Shown: piece after piece, positions 1 through 9,503 of the stretch
Numbering within the stretch: the first letter of the stretch is position 1
Layout: each line of letters starts with the position of its first letter
NCBI RefSeq assembly: GCF_009834915.1
Contig: NZ_WVHS01000003.1
Location: 777,988 to 841,987, forward strand
Source: Hufsiella ginkgonis
GTDB taxonomy: Bacteria > Bacteroidota > Bacteroidia > Sphingobacteriales > Sphingobacteriaceae
Direction of reading: 5' to 3'
DNA length: 64,000 nucleotides
Notes under the pieces: generated by a model
The model's database searches: none
What the model was told of the DNA's origin: nothing
The model's input: only the letters and a program-made list of their open reading frames with translations
Program-made: the position numbers and the translations under genes

Positions 1-1209
1 GGATACCGCCGGGTCGTCGGCCGCAATATTAAACCTCACGGCATGCGTGGTTTTGTTCACCAGCTCGGCGGTGTAAAGGTTGCTGATCATGCTGCCGGGC
101 AGTTCCTGGTAGAGGGTGCCGCTGGCGCGATATACGGAAGTTTCGATGTCGCTGCGGCGGATGATGAGGAAGGCGGTACTGATCAACAATACACCCAGTA
201 CCGCCGAGTAGGCATAGACCCGTTTACTGATGCGGAGAGGTTTGCGGCCGGTCACCTGTTCCTCTGTTTTGAAACCGATGAGCCGGGGCTGCCGGTCGAG
301 TTTTTTCATCACCATGTCGCAGGCGTCGATACAGGCGGTGCAGTTGATACATTCGGGTTGGGAGCCGTTGCGGATGTCGATGCCCGTGGGACAAACATCT
401 ACGCAGAGGCCGCAGTTTATACAGTCGCCGGTTGGAGTTTCGCTGTTGCGTTTTCGTTTTCCGCGGGGCTCGCCGCGCACGTCGTCGTACATCACCTGGA
501 TGCTTTTGTTATCGAGCAGCACACTTTGCAGGCGTCCGTAAGGGCAGATCACGGTGCAGACCAATTCGCGCAGCCGCGCGAAAACGAGGTGGAAAACGAG
601 CGTGAACAGGAGTAGGAAGCTAAGTCCGGCGATATGGGCGGTTACCGGTTCGCGGATAATTTTGATTAAAGACCCGGCGCCAATAATATAGGCCAGGAAA
701 ATGTTTGCGATGAGGAAAGATACAAGGAGAAAGATCCCGTGCCTGGCTGCTTTTTTAGCTACTTTGGTAAAGGACAGGGGTGCAGCATCCAGCTTTTTTT
801 GTTGCAGGTGGTCGCCTTCTATCCAATATTCGATGGGCCGGAAAATGATCTCCATGAAGATGGTTTGCGGGCAAGCCCACCCGCACCATATTCGTCCCAG
901 CACCACGGTGAACAGCGCGATAAACACCATGAAGGTGAGCATCCCGACCACGAAAATGTAGAAGTCCTGGGGAAGGAATACCAGGCCGAAGAAGACGAAT
1001 TTGCGTTCGGGGATGTTGAAAAGGAACAGTTGTTCGCCATTTATGCGGATGAACGGGCCGGTAAACAACAAACCGAGAAGCGTATAACCCACCAGCACGC
1101 GGTAATGGTATAATTTTCCTTTGATGACTTTGGGGTATATCCATCGGCGTTTCTTGCCATGGGTAGTTACTTCGGCGGTATGACCTGGGGGAATTTGGGC
1201 GATGTTCAT
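1..1209 (-). CDS. ccoG: Cytochrome c oxidase accessory protein CcoG (FixG), 3' end outside window
   Basis: Membrane-bound ferredoxin-like protein needed for assembly of cbb3 oxidase, thought to handle copper reduction and delivery. Reading leftward from the ATG at 1209, 403 codons are open to the window edge (the family is about 470 residues, so the C-terminal part is missing). The N-terminus has a basic KKRRW stretch followed by several hydrophobic helices, with the typical motif CGWACPQT near residue 110. Two ferredoxin-type cysteine clusters lie near residues 262-299, read as CINCGLCVDVCP and CINCTACIDAC, each able to bind a 4Fe-4S cluster. It is the last visible gene of the cco operon, 171 bases downstream of ccoP. 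Confidence 0.93.
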   Translation of the reverse strand, partial: MNIAQIPPGHTAEVTTHGKKRRWIYPKVIKGKLYHYRVLVGYTLLGLLFTGPFIRINGEQLFLFNIPERKFVFFGLVFLPQDFYIFVVGMLTFMVFIALFTVVLGRIWCGWACPQTIFMEIIFRPIEYWIEGDHLQQKKLDAAPLSFTKVAKKAARHGIFLLVSFLIANIFLAYIIGAGSLIKIIREPVTAHIAGLSFLLLFTLVFHLVFARLRELVCTVICPYGRLQSVLLDNKSIQVMYDDVRGEPRGKRKRNSETPTGDCINCGLCVDVCPTGIDIRNGSQPECINCTACIDACDMVMKKLDRQPRLIGFKTEEQVTGRKPLRISKRVYAYSAVLGVLLISTAFLIIRRSDIETSVYRASGTLYQELPGSMISNLYTAELVNKTTHAVRFNIAADDPAVS

Positions 1210-1380
1210 GCTTTTGGGTTTATCCTCCCCCGCCTCTGGTATTCCTTCGGAGGGGGATAAGATCTGTGCGCTTCACGTGAGCGCTTTTGATACGAGTTGT
1301 TCCTTGCACAGACACGGCAGCTTTTCTTCTTTTGGAGAAGGTGGGGGCAGGACGGATGAGCAAAAGTTAGCCGCCATTTG
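1210..1380. other. Intercistronic spacer ccoP-ccoG with nested inverted repeats
   Basis: No convincing gene is present. The stretch has short complementary arms: CTGTGC (1264-1269) with GCACAG (1306-1311), and an overlapping near-palindrome GCGCT-TCACGTG-AGCGC (1268-1284). It is much longer than the other gaps in this operon (2 to 24 bases). It could be an mRNA processing or stability element that sets the level of ccoG against the structural subunits. This is inferred only from the arms. Confidence 0.3.
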
Positions 1381-2253
1381 CTATTCCTTTTCCCCCTGCG
1401 GCGCCTTCGCATTCACCGGGTTCGTTCCCTTCAACGAAAGGATATAGTTGGCAACTCCCGCGATCTGTTTCGGCGTGAGCTTTTTTTCCCAGGAGATCAT
1501 TCCCTTTTCGGGGATGCCGTACTTGATCGTTTTAAAGATGCTGTTTACAGCGCCGCCGTGCAGCCAGTATGCGTCGGTAAGGTTAGGTCCTACTACACCT
1601 TGTGCATGGTCGCCGTGGCAGGGCACGCAATTGGTGGCAAAAACGGCTTTTCCTTCGGCTATTTCCCCGGCGTCGGCGGATACCCTTACAGACGATTCGT
1701 CTACTGCGTTGGCGGCGCTTGCCAGGAAGGCGGCCTGTTCCGTTTTTGCTTTTGCCATTTCATCGGCGTACTCCTGGTCCTGCAGTTTGCCCCAGCTGAA
1801 GACGTGGTAAATAAGCAGGTAGCCTGCGGCGAACACAATGGTGCCATAAAAGAGCCCCATGAACCATGCGGGGGTGGGGTTATTCAGCTCCACGATGCCA
1901 TCGTAGTCATCGTCTGCCTGCATGGCGGTTTCGTCGGCGAGGGGTTTCAGGCCCAGGAACTTGTTCCATACCGATGGCCGGGCTTTACGCAAAGCAAGCC
2001 AGTCGTGGTATTCCATCGGGGCTTCCTGGGGCTCTTGCACCATTATTTCCGGGTGGAATGTGGCGATTTCCATGGCTCTTACCGCCTTGAGCAGGATAAT
2101 GGCGACCCAGAGCAGCAGCAGCATGAACACCAGCAATACGGCGATCATAATGGTTTGGTAGAAATTCCCGGAAGGCACAGCGGCCGGTTCCTCTTGTGCG
2201 AAACCGGCATGTGCAGTAAATAGCAAGGTCGTCAGTAAGATCAGTCGTTTCAT
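1381..2253 (-). CDS. ccoP: cbb3-type cytochrome c oxidase subunit III, CcoP (FixP)
   Basis: Membrane-anchored c-type cytochrome that feeds electrons into the cbb3 terminal oxidase. The 290-residue protein begins with a secretory signal (about residues 1-19, ending HAGFAQ), has a transmembrane helix near 33-56 and another near 129-153, then a periplasmic cytochrome c domain with one haem motif CVPCH at 209-213 and a GMISW segment that probably supplies the Met ligand. Proteobacterial CcoP has two haem motifs; only one is seen here, as is common in Bacteroidota. It starts 7 bases after the end of ccoQ and is surely co-transcribed with ccoNO. Confidence 0.95.
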   Translation of the reverse strand: MKRLILLTTLLFTAHAGFAQEEPAAVPSGNFYQTIMIAVLLVFMLLLLWVAIILLKAVRAMEIATFHPEIMVQEPQEAPMEYHDWLALRKARPSVWNKFLGLKPLADETAMQADDDYDGIVELNNPTPAWFMGLFYGTIVFAAGYLLIYHVFSWGKLQDQEYADEMAKAKTEQAAFLASAANAVDESSVRVSADAGEIAEGKAVFATNCVPCHGDHAQGVVGPNLTDAYWLHGGAVNSIFKTIKYGIPEKGMISWEKKLTPKQIAGVANYILSLKGTNPVNAKAPQGEKE

Positions 2254-2260
2254 TGCGAAG

Positions 2261-2428
2261 TTATTGTGGATCGTCGGATAGCGGGAGTTGGCTCATGTAG
2301 CCGGTGTGGCTTTTCTTCATGCGCACCAGCAGCACTGCAACAATGACGAAGAAAGCGAGGAACAGCCAAAGCGAGGAAAGTACATATACCTGGCTTCCGG
2401 CGATCGATTGTATGAATTGTTTAAACAT
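2261..2428 (-). CDS. ccoQ: Small cbb3 oxidase subunit, CcoQ-like
   Basis: A 55-residue membrane protein with one central hydrophobic helix (YVLSSLWLFLAFFVIVAVLLV) and a short basic then polar tail. Its position between ccoNO and ccoP and its size fit CcoQ/FixQ, which stabilises the assembled oxidase; sequence conservation in this family is poor, so the name rests mainly on context. A longer frame opens at 2482 and would overlap the end of ccoNO; the ATG at 2428 is preferred because it places the helix close to the N-terminus and avoids the overlap. Confidence 0.75.
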   Translation of the reverse strand: MFKQFIQSIAGSQVYVLSSLWLFLAFFVIVAVLLVRMKKSHTGYMSQLPLSDDPQ

Positions 2429-2450
2429 GATACGGATGTTTTCGGGTGGA

Positions 2451-4574
2451 TCAGTTCGTTGGGTTATGTGCTTTAATATCAACGCCGAGCCGTTGCAGGT
2501 AGGCGATGATGGCTACGATCTCGCGGTCGCTCCGGATCTTAATATTGTCTTTGGCAAGGCTGGCTGCGATGCTTTGCGACTGCCGGCCGAGATCGGCATT
2601 GGCGGTATTTTCATAACCTTTTTCATAGGGTACGCCCAGCTTGCGCATGGCAGTGATCTTCGACCGGGTGGTGGCAGTATCCAGTCGCTGCGTGATCAGC
2701 CAGTCGTACGCAGGCATGATGCTGCCGGGCGACATCGTCCGCGGATCGAGCAGGTGATTGAAGTGCCAGGCATCCGAGTATTTTCCGCCTTCGCGGTGAA
2801 GGTCGGGGCCGGTACGTTTGGATCCCCAGAGAAACGGGTGATCGTAAACGAACTCGCCGCCTTTGCTGTACTCGCCATAGCGTTCTGTTTCTGAGCGGAA
2901 CGGGCGGATCATCTGGGAGTGGCAGCCTACGCAGCCTTCGCGGATGTAGAGGTCGCGTCCCTGCAACTCGAGAGGGGTGTAGGGTTTCACGCTGCTGATG
3001 GTGGGGATATTGGAGGATACCATGAACGTGGGCATCAGCTCGGCCATGCCACCTGCCAGGATCACGATCAACGCCACGATCATCAATTGAATGGGGCGGC
3101 GTTCCAGCACGCGGTGTGTGTCTTTATCGTGTCCCCGGGGAACGAAATCCGCACTTAATGCGGGGGCTTCCGCCGGTTCATTGGCCACCAGCTTACCCGC
3201 CTGCATGGTTTTCACCAGGTTATAAGCCATGGTGATCACACCGGTGAGGTACAGCGTTCCGCCGATGGCGCGAAGCACGTGCATAGGAATGACCTGCAGC
3301 GTGGTTTCGAGGAAGTTCGGGTATTTTAACAAGCCTTCTGCGGTAAATTCTTTCCACATCAGCCCCTGGGTAAAGCCCGACCAATACATCGGCACGGCGT
3401 AGAACAGGATGCCCAGCGTGCCGATCCAGAAATGGAACGAGGCAAGCTTTTTGGAGAACAACGGCGTTTTGTAGATCCGCGGAATGAGCCAGTACAGGAT
3501 GGCGAAAGTGAGGAACCCGTTCCAGCCCAGCGCACCTACGTGTACGTGCGCCACGATCCAATCAGTATAGTGCGCAATGGCGTTGATCTGTTTTAGCGCC
3601 AGCATGGGCCCTTCGAACGTGGCCATACCGTATGCGGTAACGCCTACTACCATGAATTTGAGGATAGGGTCTTCGCGCACTTTGTCCCACGCGCCCCGCA
3701 GGGTGAGCAGCCCGTTGATCATCCCGCCCCAGCTGGGGGCGATTAACATGATAGAAAATGCGACCCCCAGCGATTGGGCCCAGGATGGGAGCGAAGTGTA
3801 CAGTAGGTGGTGTGGTCCTGCCCAGATATAAATGAAAATGAGCGACCAGAAATGCAGGATGCTTAGCTTATAAGAATACACAGGCCGGTTGGCCATTTTT
3901 GGCAGGAAGTAGTACATCATACCCAGGTAGGGCGTGGTAAGGAAAAAGGCGACGGCGTTATGCCCGTACCACCATTGTACCAGGGCGTCCTGCACGCCGG
4001 CATACCAGTAGTAGCTTTTGAACGCGGAAACGGGCAGCTCGAACGAGTTTACGATATGCAGCACCGCCACGGTTACGAAAGTGGCGATGTAGAACCAGAT
4101 GGCCACGTACAAATGCCGCTCGCGCCGCTTAAAGATGGTTCCGAACATATTGATGCCGAATACCACCCAGATGAGGGTGATGGCGATGTCGATAGGCCAT
4201 TCAAGCTCGGCGTATTCGTGCGACGTGGTGAGGCCGAGCGGCAGGGTGATGGCGGCGGCCACGATGATGAGCTGCCAGCCCCAGAAGTGGATCTTGCTGA
4301 GCGCATCGCTATACATACGTGCCTTGAGCAGACGCTGGAGCGAATAATACACGCCCATGAAGATCCCGTTGCCCACAAATGCGAAAATAACGGCGTTGGT
4401 ATGCAGCGGGCGGACGCGCCCGAAGGTGGTGAACTGGTTACCCATGTTCATGCCTGGTTTTACCAGCTGCATGGCCACGAGCAAGCCCACAGTCATTCCG
4501 ACAATGCCCCAAATAAGGGTGGCAATGCCGAAGTTGCGGACGGTTTTGTTGTCGTAATGGAATTTTTCGAGCAT
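2451..4574 (-). CDS. ccoNO: cbb3-type cytochrome c oxidase, fused subunits I and II (CcoN-CcoO)
   Basis: Catalytic core of the high-affinity terminal oxidase that reduces oxygen to water and pumps protons. The 707-residue chain joins a multi-helix haem-copper oxidase domain (about residues 1-470, with His-rich helices such as WYGHNAVAFF, GPHHLLY and VHVGALGWNG) to a membrane-anchored monohaem cytochrome domain (about 490-707) with the haem motif CVGCH near residue 546, followed by SQMIRPF, the usual CcoO signature. This N-O fusion is a known Bacteroidota arrangement. It lies 5 bases downstream of ccoS and 22 bases upstream of ccoQ. Confidence 0.96.
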   Translation of the reverse strand: MLEKFHYDNKTVRNFGIATLIWGIVGMTVGLLVAMQLVKPGMNMGNQFTTFGRVRPLHTNAVIFAFVGNGIFMGVYYSLQRLLKARMYSDALSKIHFWGWQLIIVAAAITLPLGLTTSHEYAELEWPIDIAITLIWVVFGINMFGTIFKRRERHLYVAIWFYIATFVTVAVLHIVNSFELPVSAFKSYYWYAGVQDALVQWWYGHNAVAFFLTTPYLGMMYYFLPKMANRPVYSYKLSILHFWSLIFIYIWAGPHHLLYTSLPSWAQSLGVAFSIMLIAPSWGGMINGLLTLRGAWDKVREDPILKFMVVGVTAYGMATFEGPMLALKQINAIAHYTDWIVAHVHVGALGWNGFLTFAILYWLIPRIYKTPLFSKKLASFHFWIGTLGILFYAVPMYWSGFTQGLMWKEFTAEGLLKYPNFLETTLQVIPMHVLRAIGGTLYLTGVITMAYNLVKTMQAGKLVANEPAEAPALSADFVPRGHDKDTHRVLERRPIQLMIVALIVILAGGMAELMPTFMVSSNIPTISSVKPYTPLELQGRDLYIREGCVGCHSQMIRPFRSETERYGEYSKGGEFVYDHPFLWGSKRTGPDLHREGGKYSDAWHFNHLLDPRTMSPGSIMPAYDWLITQRLDTATTRSKITAMRKLGVPYEKGYENTANADLGRQSQSIAASLAKDNIKIRSDREIVAIIAYLQRLGVDIKAHNPTN

Positions 4575-4579
4575 TGGAA

Positions 4580-4822
4580 TTAATCTGTGTTTTCGGGGGT
4601 AAAACTATTGCGGCAGCGGCGGGCGGAAATTGACGGGGGTCTGGCTGATTCGTGATCTTCGTCACATTTTTCCTTATCGGGCGCCTCATCCTCAAACAGC
4701 ATCCTGATCGCCGGAGTCAGCATATCGTCGTGCTGCCCGGTTTTCGACGCCCAGAAGAAAGCGCCCAGAAAAAGGAGCGCTACCAGGAGACTGATGCCTA
4801 CCAGCGCATAAATAATGGTCAT
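4580..4822 (-). CDS. ccoS: cbb3 oxidase maturation protein CcoS
   Basis: An 80-residue protein with a single N-terminal membrane helix (IYALVGISLLVALLFLGAFFWA) followed by the short hydrophilic tail typical of CcoS/FixS, which is needed to insert haem and copper into CcoN. Its start codon overlaps the stop of the copper ATPase by 4 bases, so the two are translationally coupled. The tail after about residue 45 is longer and more basic than usual; the family is often 50-70 residues. Confidence 0.88.
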   Translation of the reverse strand: MTIIYALVGISLLVALLFLGAFFWASKTGQHDDMLTPAIRMLFEDEAPDKEKCDEDHESARPPSISARRCRNSFTPENTD

Positions 4823-7203
4823 TGCAGCTGGTGTTTACGGGTGAGGCGGCGGGTGGCCAGGTAGCTGAACGTAAGGATGGTCACGGTGCTCAACGGCATC
4901 AGCACGGCGGCGGTAAGCGGCGCCAGCGTGCCTTGTACGGCGAAGCAAAGCCCGGCGATATTGTACGATGCCGCTATCACGAAACTCCATTTTACGGTGC
5001 GAACCGCGTCTTTTGCCAGCGCCATAAATTGGGGCAGCAGGTGAATGGAATCGCCGTTAATGATGGCGTCGCAGGCCGGGCTGAAGTTGTTGATGTGGTC
5101 GCTCACCGCGATGCCGGTATTGCCTTGGCGAAGGGCTCCGGCATCATTAAGGCCATCGCCTACCATCATTACGGTGTGCCCCTGGTCCTGCAGGTTCTTT
5201 ACATAATCCAGCTTTTGCCGGGGCGATTGCCCTATGCGTATGTTCGCCGGTGCGAACCATTCCTTCAGGCGGTTGGATTCAAGGTGGGAATCGCCGGAAA
5301 GCAGGTGTAACATACAGGTCTCTTTCAGCCGGCTGATCAGTGCTGCCAGGAAGTTGCGGTATTTCATCCGGATGGCGAAATGGCCCATGATCACGCCTTC
5401 GATCTTTACGTACACGGTGGGTGTCTTTTCACGGCAGCTGCCGGCGCTTACCATAGCGGCATTGCCGATCACGATGTGGTTGCCTTTTACCATGCCCGAA
5501 ACCCCCATGCCCGGGACCTCCATAAAGTAATCGGTATCAAGGTATTCCATGGTACCGAACCATTTAACCAGCTCGCGGCTTAGCGGGTGGTTTGAGTTGC
5601 GGGCGAGAGAGGCCACCATCACTTTCTCTTCGGCAGAAAGATAACCCTTAAAGTCGGGGTCGAAGCGATTGGGGGCCGTTAAGGTGCCTGTTTTGTCAAA
5701 CACCACGGTATCGGTTTTTGCCAGCGATTCAACCACTTCCGTGTTACGGAGGTAAAACTTATGTTTGTCGAACACGGTAAGGATCGCCGAAAGGATAAAT
5801 GGCGAGCTGAGCGATAATACACAGGGACATGCCACGATCAGCACCGCGGTAAACGCTTGCCAGGCGCGGGAACCGTCGTGTTGAAACAGCCAGAACACCG
5901 CAGACCCTGCCGCGATGCCAAGCGCTGCGGCGCCAAAATATTGCGCGATGGAATCGTTAAAGGTTTGGATGCGGCTTTCCCCGGAAGAAAAGATCTCGTT
6001 ATTCCATAAGCTGGTGAGGTAGCTTTGTGAAACGCGCTTCACTACCTCCAGCTCAAGCGCTTCGCCCTGTTGCCTGCCGCCGGCGTACACCGGATCGCCG
6101 GCAGATTTGTATACCAGCGACGATTCGCCGGTTACGAAGCTGAAATCGATATAAGCCTGCCCCTTTAGCAGGACCGAATCCGCCGGAATGATCTCGTTGT
6201 TGCGCACCAGGATACGGTCGCCGGCTGCCAGGTCTTCGGTCATCACCGTCTTCTCCCGGTCATTTTCCAGTACGGTAACCGCCATCGGGAAATACGAGCG
6301 GTAATCGCGCTGGAAGGAGAAGTGCTGGTAGGCACGTTGTTTTACCCAACGCCCCATCAGCAGCAGGAACACCAGGCCGGTAAGCGTATCGCTGAACCCG
6401 GCGCCGGTATGGGTGAAGATCTCGTACGCGGTGCGCATGAACAGCACGGCAATGATGAGCGCAAGGGGTGCGTCGAGGTTTACAAAGCGCTTCTTCAGCC
6501 CGCCGATGGCGGAAATGAAAAACTCGCGCGCGCAATAAAAGGTAACGGGAATGGTCAATGCAAGGTTGAGCCAGCCGAATAATTGCCTGAAATGGATCTC
6601 GGAACCCGGCAGCCCGAAATATTCCGGGAAGCTGAACAGCATCACATTGCCCATGCAAAAGCCCGCTACCGCGATGCGGCGCACCAGGCTGCTTACCGAC
6701 CTGGTTTTAACCTCCCGGCTTTCGTCTTTCGCGGTAATTAACGGCTCATATCCCAGGCTGGTGATCAGCTCTACCAGTTTGCGCAGGGAGATATCCTGCT
6801 GGTGGAAGGTAATGCAAACCTGTTTCTTTAAGAAGTCGATGCGCGAATGGATCACCCCCTTGTGTGCTTTGTGCAGGTGCTCCAACAGCCAGATACAGGA
6901 GCTGCAATGAACGGCCGGGATATAAAAAGTAACTACCGTGGTATGTTGGTCCGTATAGTCTGCCAGTTGGCTGATCACTTTGGGCTCGTCGAGGTAAGCG
7001 GTCTGCTTGTCGGCGCCGGAAACGGTTTGCCCTGGCGCATCATTGTACCGGTAATAACTGCAGAGGTCGTTTTCGGCAAGCACGCTGTATACGCCCTGGC
7101 AGCCGGCACAGCAAAACTGCTTATCGTCCAGCCTATACGGCTTTGGCGGAAGTTCCTGGCCGCAATGGTAACAACGCTCAACCTGGAGCGTGATCTTTTT
7201 CAT
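4819..7203 (-). CDS. ccoI: Copper-transporting P1B-type ATPase for cbb3 oxidase assembly (CcoI/FixI)
   Basis: P-type ATPase that moves copper across the inner membrane for the CuB site of the cbb3 oxidase. The 794-residue protein starts with a Cys-rich metal-binding segment (CYHCGQ, then CCAGC near residue 33), has an HMA-like domain with CSSC near 100, about eight membrane helices, the CPC transport motif near residue 460, the phosphorylation motif DKTGT near 500, and the hinge motif GDGLNDAGAL. The Cys-rich zinc-ribbon-like N-terminus is typical of the CcoI branch rather than CopA. Overlaps ccoS by 4 bases. Confidence 0.95.
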   Translation of the reverse strand: MKKITLQVERCYHCGQELPPKPYRLDDKQFCCAGCQGVYSVLAENDLCSYYRYNDAPGQTVSGADKQTAYLDEPKVISQLADYTDQHTTVVTFYIPAVHCSSCIWLLEHLHKAHKGVIHSRIDFLKKQVCITFHQQDISLRKLVELITSLGYEPLITAKDESREVKTRSVSSLVRRIAVAGFCMGNVMLFSFPEYFGLPGSEIHFRQLFGWLNLALTIPVTFYCAREFFISAIGGLKKRFVNLDAPLALIIAVLFMRTAYEIFTHTGAGFSDTLTGLVFLLLMGRWVKQRAYQHFSFQRDYRSYFPMAVTVLENDREKTVMTEDLAAGDRILVRNNEIIPADSVLLKGQAYIDFSFVTGESSLVYKSAGDPVYAGGRQQGEALELEVVKRVSQSYLTSLWNNEIFSSGESRIQTFNDSIAQYFGAAALGIAAGSAVFWLFQHDGSRAWQAFTAVLIVACPCVLSLSSPFILSAILTVFDKHKFYLRNTEVVESLAKTDTVVFDKTGTLTAPNRFDPDFKGYLSAEEKVMVASLARNSNHPLSRELVKWFGTMEYLDTDYFMEVPGMGVSGMVKGNHIVIGNAAMVSAGSCREKTPTVYVKIEGVIMGHFAIRMKYRNFLAALISRLKETCMLHLLSGDSHLESNRLKEWFAPANIRIGQSPRQKLDYVKNLQDQGHTVMMVGDGLNDAGALRQGNTGIAVSDHINNFSPACDAIINGDSIHLLPQFMALAKDAVRTVKWSFVIAASYNIAGLCFAVQGTLAPLTAAVLMPLSTVTILTFSYLATRRLTRKHQLQ

Positions 7204-7209
7204 GCAGGA

Positions 7210-7575
7210 TCACGCTGCGGTAAGCAAGGTAAAACCGATCATGCCGGCATGCATGACCAGGCTCAAAAAGAACAGGAATATGGTGGTGCGGGTTAACGCG
7301 CCGCTCATGTTTGCCACAATGTTCGCAAAGAACAGGCCCATGCTTGCGCCGAGGAACAGCATCACCGGTCCGCCCATCGAATAAATGAGGAGAAAGGATA
7401 ATGGTACCAGGAAACAGCTATGCGCCAATAGCGAAACCAGCCACCAGGCGGCATGGTAAGGTTGCTGCGCATCCGCATAGGCGAGATAACGCCTGTAGCT
7501 GTTAGGTGCAGAAGAGGTTATTTGAACCGGACTGTGTCCCCAGGTGGTGTGGGGAATTGTTTTTAACGTCGCCAT
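7210..7575 (-). CDS. Small membrane protein heading the cbb3 oxidase operon
   Basis: A 121-residue protein with three to four hydrophobic helices in its second half (about residues 40-118). It lies 6 bases upstream of ccoI and is the first gene of the cco operon. No family could be named from the sequence. The start at ATG 7575 is preferred over an upstream in-frame start at 7641 because the longer version would include the promoter-like element at 7601-7628. A role in assembly or regulation of the oxidase is inferred from position only. Confidence 0.75.
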   Translation of the reverse strand: MATLKTIPHTTWGHSPVQITSSAPNSYRRYLAYADAQQPYHAAWWLVSLLAHSCFLVPLSFLLIYSMGGPVMLFLGASMGLFFANIVANMSGALTRTTIFLFFLSLVMHAGMIGFTLLTAA

Positions 7576-7600
7576 CGTATTAAATATTAATTTGATGACA

Positions 7601-7628
7601 CAAAGTTGCCGGGTTACGGGATCTGCAA
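7601..7628 (-). promoter_or_regulatory. Probable promoter of the cco operon
   Basis: Read on the minus strand there is a TTG at 7628-7626, 17 bases, then CAACTTTG at 7608-7601. This matches the Bacteroidota primary sigma pattern (TTG, about 19 bases, TAnnTTTG) at most positions. The first gene starts 25 bases further on. I looked for an FNR/CRP-type TTGAT-N4-ATCAA site nearby and found none. Confidence 0.45.
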
Positions 7629-7712
7629 CCATGTTCACCATCAGGATGAAATATGATCTCCGTCACTTTTTAAGCGCCCTTTGTTCCGTTGCTTTGTGCA
7701 TACTCACATCAT

Positions 7713-9503
7713 ATGCACCATACATTTCATATCCCTGTTTTAGGTTTAGGTTATTCCATAGATACACCGCTCAAGGTTGCCCGTTACGGTATTTCGTCCG
7801 TGGTTTCGATCGTCGACGATGAGCTTACCGAACGGATGCGCGCGTTCCATTGCCGGGAGAACGGACGTGAATACGTGGCTATTAAAAAGTCTGACAACGA
7901 TTCGCGCGCCCGCCGTATCACCGCGTACCTGGACCTGCTTCGCGACCTGGTAAACGGGCAGTTCATGGCATTGAAGCAGGAACCTTTCTTAACAGGCTCC
8001 GATATCTGCAAATACTTTGAGCTGCTTCCCGAAAGCTCGGCCCTTAAATATCGTTACAACCGGATGCTGAACGTGCGGGATCGCGTGGAGCGGCACCGTT
8101 TACAGCGGCAGCTGAGGCGCGATATGGTGCCGGGCGCCATCGACGTAAATATCATGGCGAAAGTCGACAAAGCCAATCCTGGCGCACATGCCGGGTTCCC
8201 GGCAACGGAGAATACCGATGCGCTGGCTGCCTTGCGGGGTTTTGCCGGCAGCAGCCTGCAATCGTCGGTAGTGGTATCGGCCGGGCTGAATACGCGGCTT
8301 TATAGCTATTTTGAAAGCTTCGTGGATTTTTACCCGGATGAGCATGGCCGGTTTAAAAAGAAGATCATTCTTAAAGTAAGCGACTTCCGGTCGGCCGCTA
8401 TCCAGGCGAAGATGCTCGCCAAGCGCGGTCTTTGGGTATCGGAGTTCAGGATCGAGAGCGGCCTGAACTGCGGGGGACACGCATTTGCCACGGATGGATT
8501 GCTGCTGGGCCCGATCCTCGAGGAGTTTAAGCAGCAGCGGTCCGCACTGAGAGCAGAACTGTTCGGCATCTGCCGGCAAGCGTTGGCAGGTAAACAAATT
8601 GCTGCCGGCGTAATACCCCCGCAACGCGTGACCGCGCAAGGCGGCATCGGCACTGCCCGCGAACACGCCTTTCTCCTGGATTATTACCAGCTCGACGGAA
8701 CAGGATGGGGCAGCCCGTTCCTGCTGGTTCCGGAAGCCACTAACGTGGACGCCGAAACGCTGCATAACCTCGGGCAGGCAACGGAGCGCGATTTTTACCT
8801 GAGTAACTCATCGCCATTAGGCGTTTTATTCAATAACTTCAGGAAATCGACGGCCGAAGCGCAACGATTACAACGGATAGAAGCGGGGCGCCCGGGGAGC
8901 CCGTGTACCAAGAAGTTTTTATGCAGCAATACCGAGTTTACGGAAGCGCCTATTTGTACCGCGTCCCGCGAATACCAGTACCTGAAGATTAACGAGCTGA
9001 ATGAACAACAAGGTCTTTCTGAAGCGGAGTTTGCTGCCCGCTTAAGTAGCATTACCGAAAAGGTATGCCTCTGCGAAGGCCTTTGTGCGTCGGCCTACCT
9101 GGTAAACGGTATCCTCAAACCCAAAGAAAGCGAAGCGGTGAGTATATGCCCGGGACCAAACCTGGCATATTTCTCCTCCAGTTATACACTTAAAGAGATG
9201 GTGGGGCATATTTATGGCAGGCTCGATTTGTTGAAAGACATTGGCCGTGCCCATGTGTTTATTAACGAGCTTAACCTGTATGTAAACTACCTGAAGCAGG
9301 ACCTGCTGAATACCGTACAGGTCCTGGACGACAAAAGGAAGAAACATTACGACAACTTTATGAAGCAGCTGGCCGGCGGCATCGCTTATTATGGCAGCCT
9401 TTTTCTTTCGATAGAGGCCGGTGCGGCGGCACAGGCACAGCTTGCACAGGCAGAAGCGGAGCTGTCAGCGCTCAGGTTATCGGATTTATGGGCACTGGCA
9501 TGA
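7713..9503 (+). CDS. Conserved Cys-rich protein of unknown function, divergent from the cbb3 operon
   Basis: A 596-residue soluble protein; no signal peptide or clear membrane helix was seen. The N-terminus (IPVLGLGYSIDTPLKVARYG) and the internal segment ESGLNCGGHAF resemble the glycine-rich loops of TIM-barrel FMN oxidoreductases, which is a weak hint only. A cysteine-rich stretch between about residues 405 and 485 (SPCTKKFLC, APIC, VCLCEGLC, SICPG) could bind an iron-sulfur cluster or another metal. The ATG at 7713 is preferred over an in-frame TTG at 7689 that lies inside the probable promoter. Its divergence from the cco operon suggests a link to respiration or redox balance, but the function is not known to me. 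Confidence 0.85.
   Translation: MHHTFHIPVLGLGYSIDTPLKVARYGISSVVSIVDDELTERMRAFHCRENGREYVAIKKSDNDSRARRITAYLDLLRDLVNGQFMALKQEPFLTGSDICKYFELLPESSALKYRYNRMLNVRDRVERHRLQRQLRRDMVPGAIDVNIMAKVDKANPGAHAGFPATENTDALAALRGFAGSSLQSSVVVSAGLNTRLYSYFESFVDFYPDEHGRFKKKIILKVSDFRSAAIQAKMLAKRGLWVSEFRIESGLNCGGHAFATDGLLLGPILEEFKQQRSALRAELFGICRQALAGKQIAAGVIPPQRVTAQGGIGTAREHAFLLDYYQLDGTGWGSPFLLVPEATNVDAETLHNLGQATERDFYLSNSSPLGVLFNNFRKSTAEAQRLQRIEAGRPGSPCTKKFLCSNTEFTEAPICTASREYQYLKINELNEQQGLSEAEFAARLSSITEKVCLCEGLCASAYLVNGILKPKESEAVSICPGPNLAYFSSSYTLKEMVGHIYGRLDLLKDIGRAHVFINELNLYVNYLKQDLLNTVQVLDDKRKKHYDNFMKQLAGGIAYYGSLFLSIEAGAAAQAQLAQAEAELSALRLSDLWALA

Noticed and set aside
7576..7712. FNR/CRP-type site for oxygen control of the cbb3 operon
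   Set aside because: No TTGAT-N4-ATCAA-like palindrome is present in the divergent promoter region.
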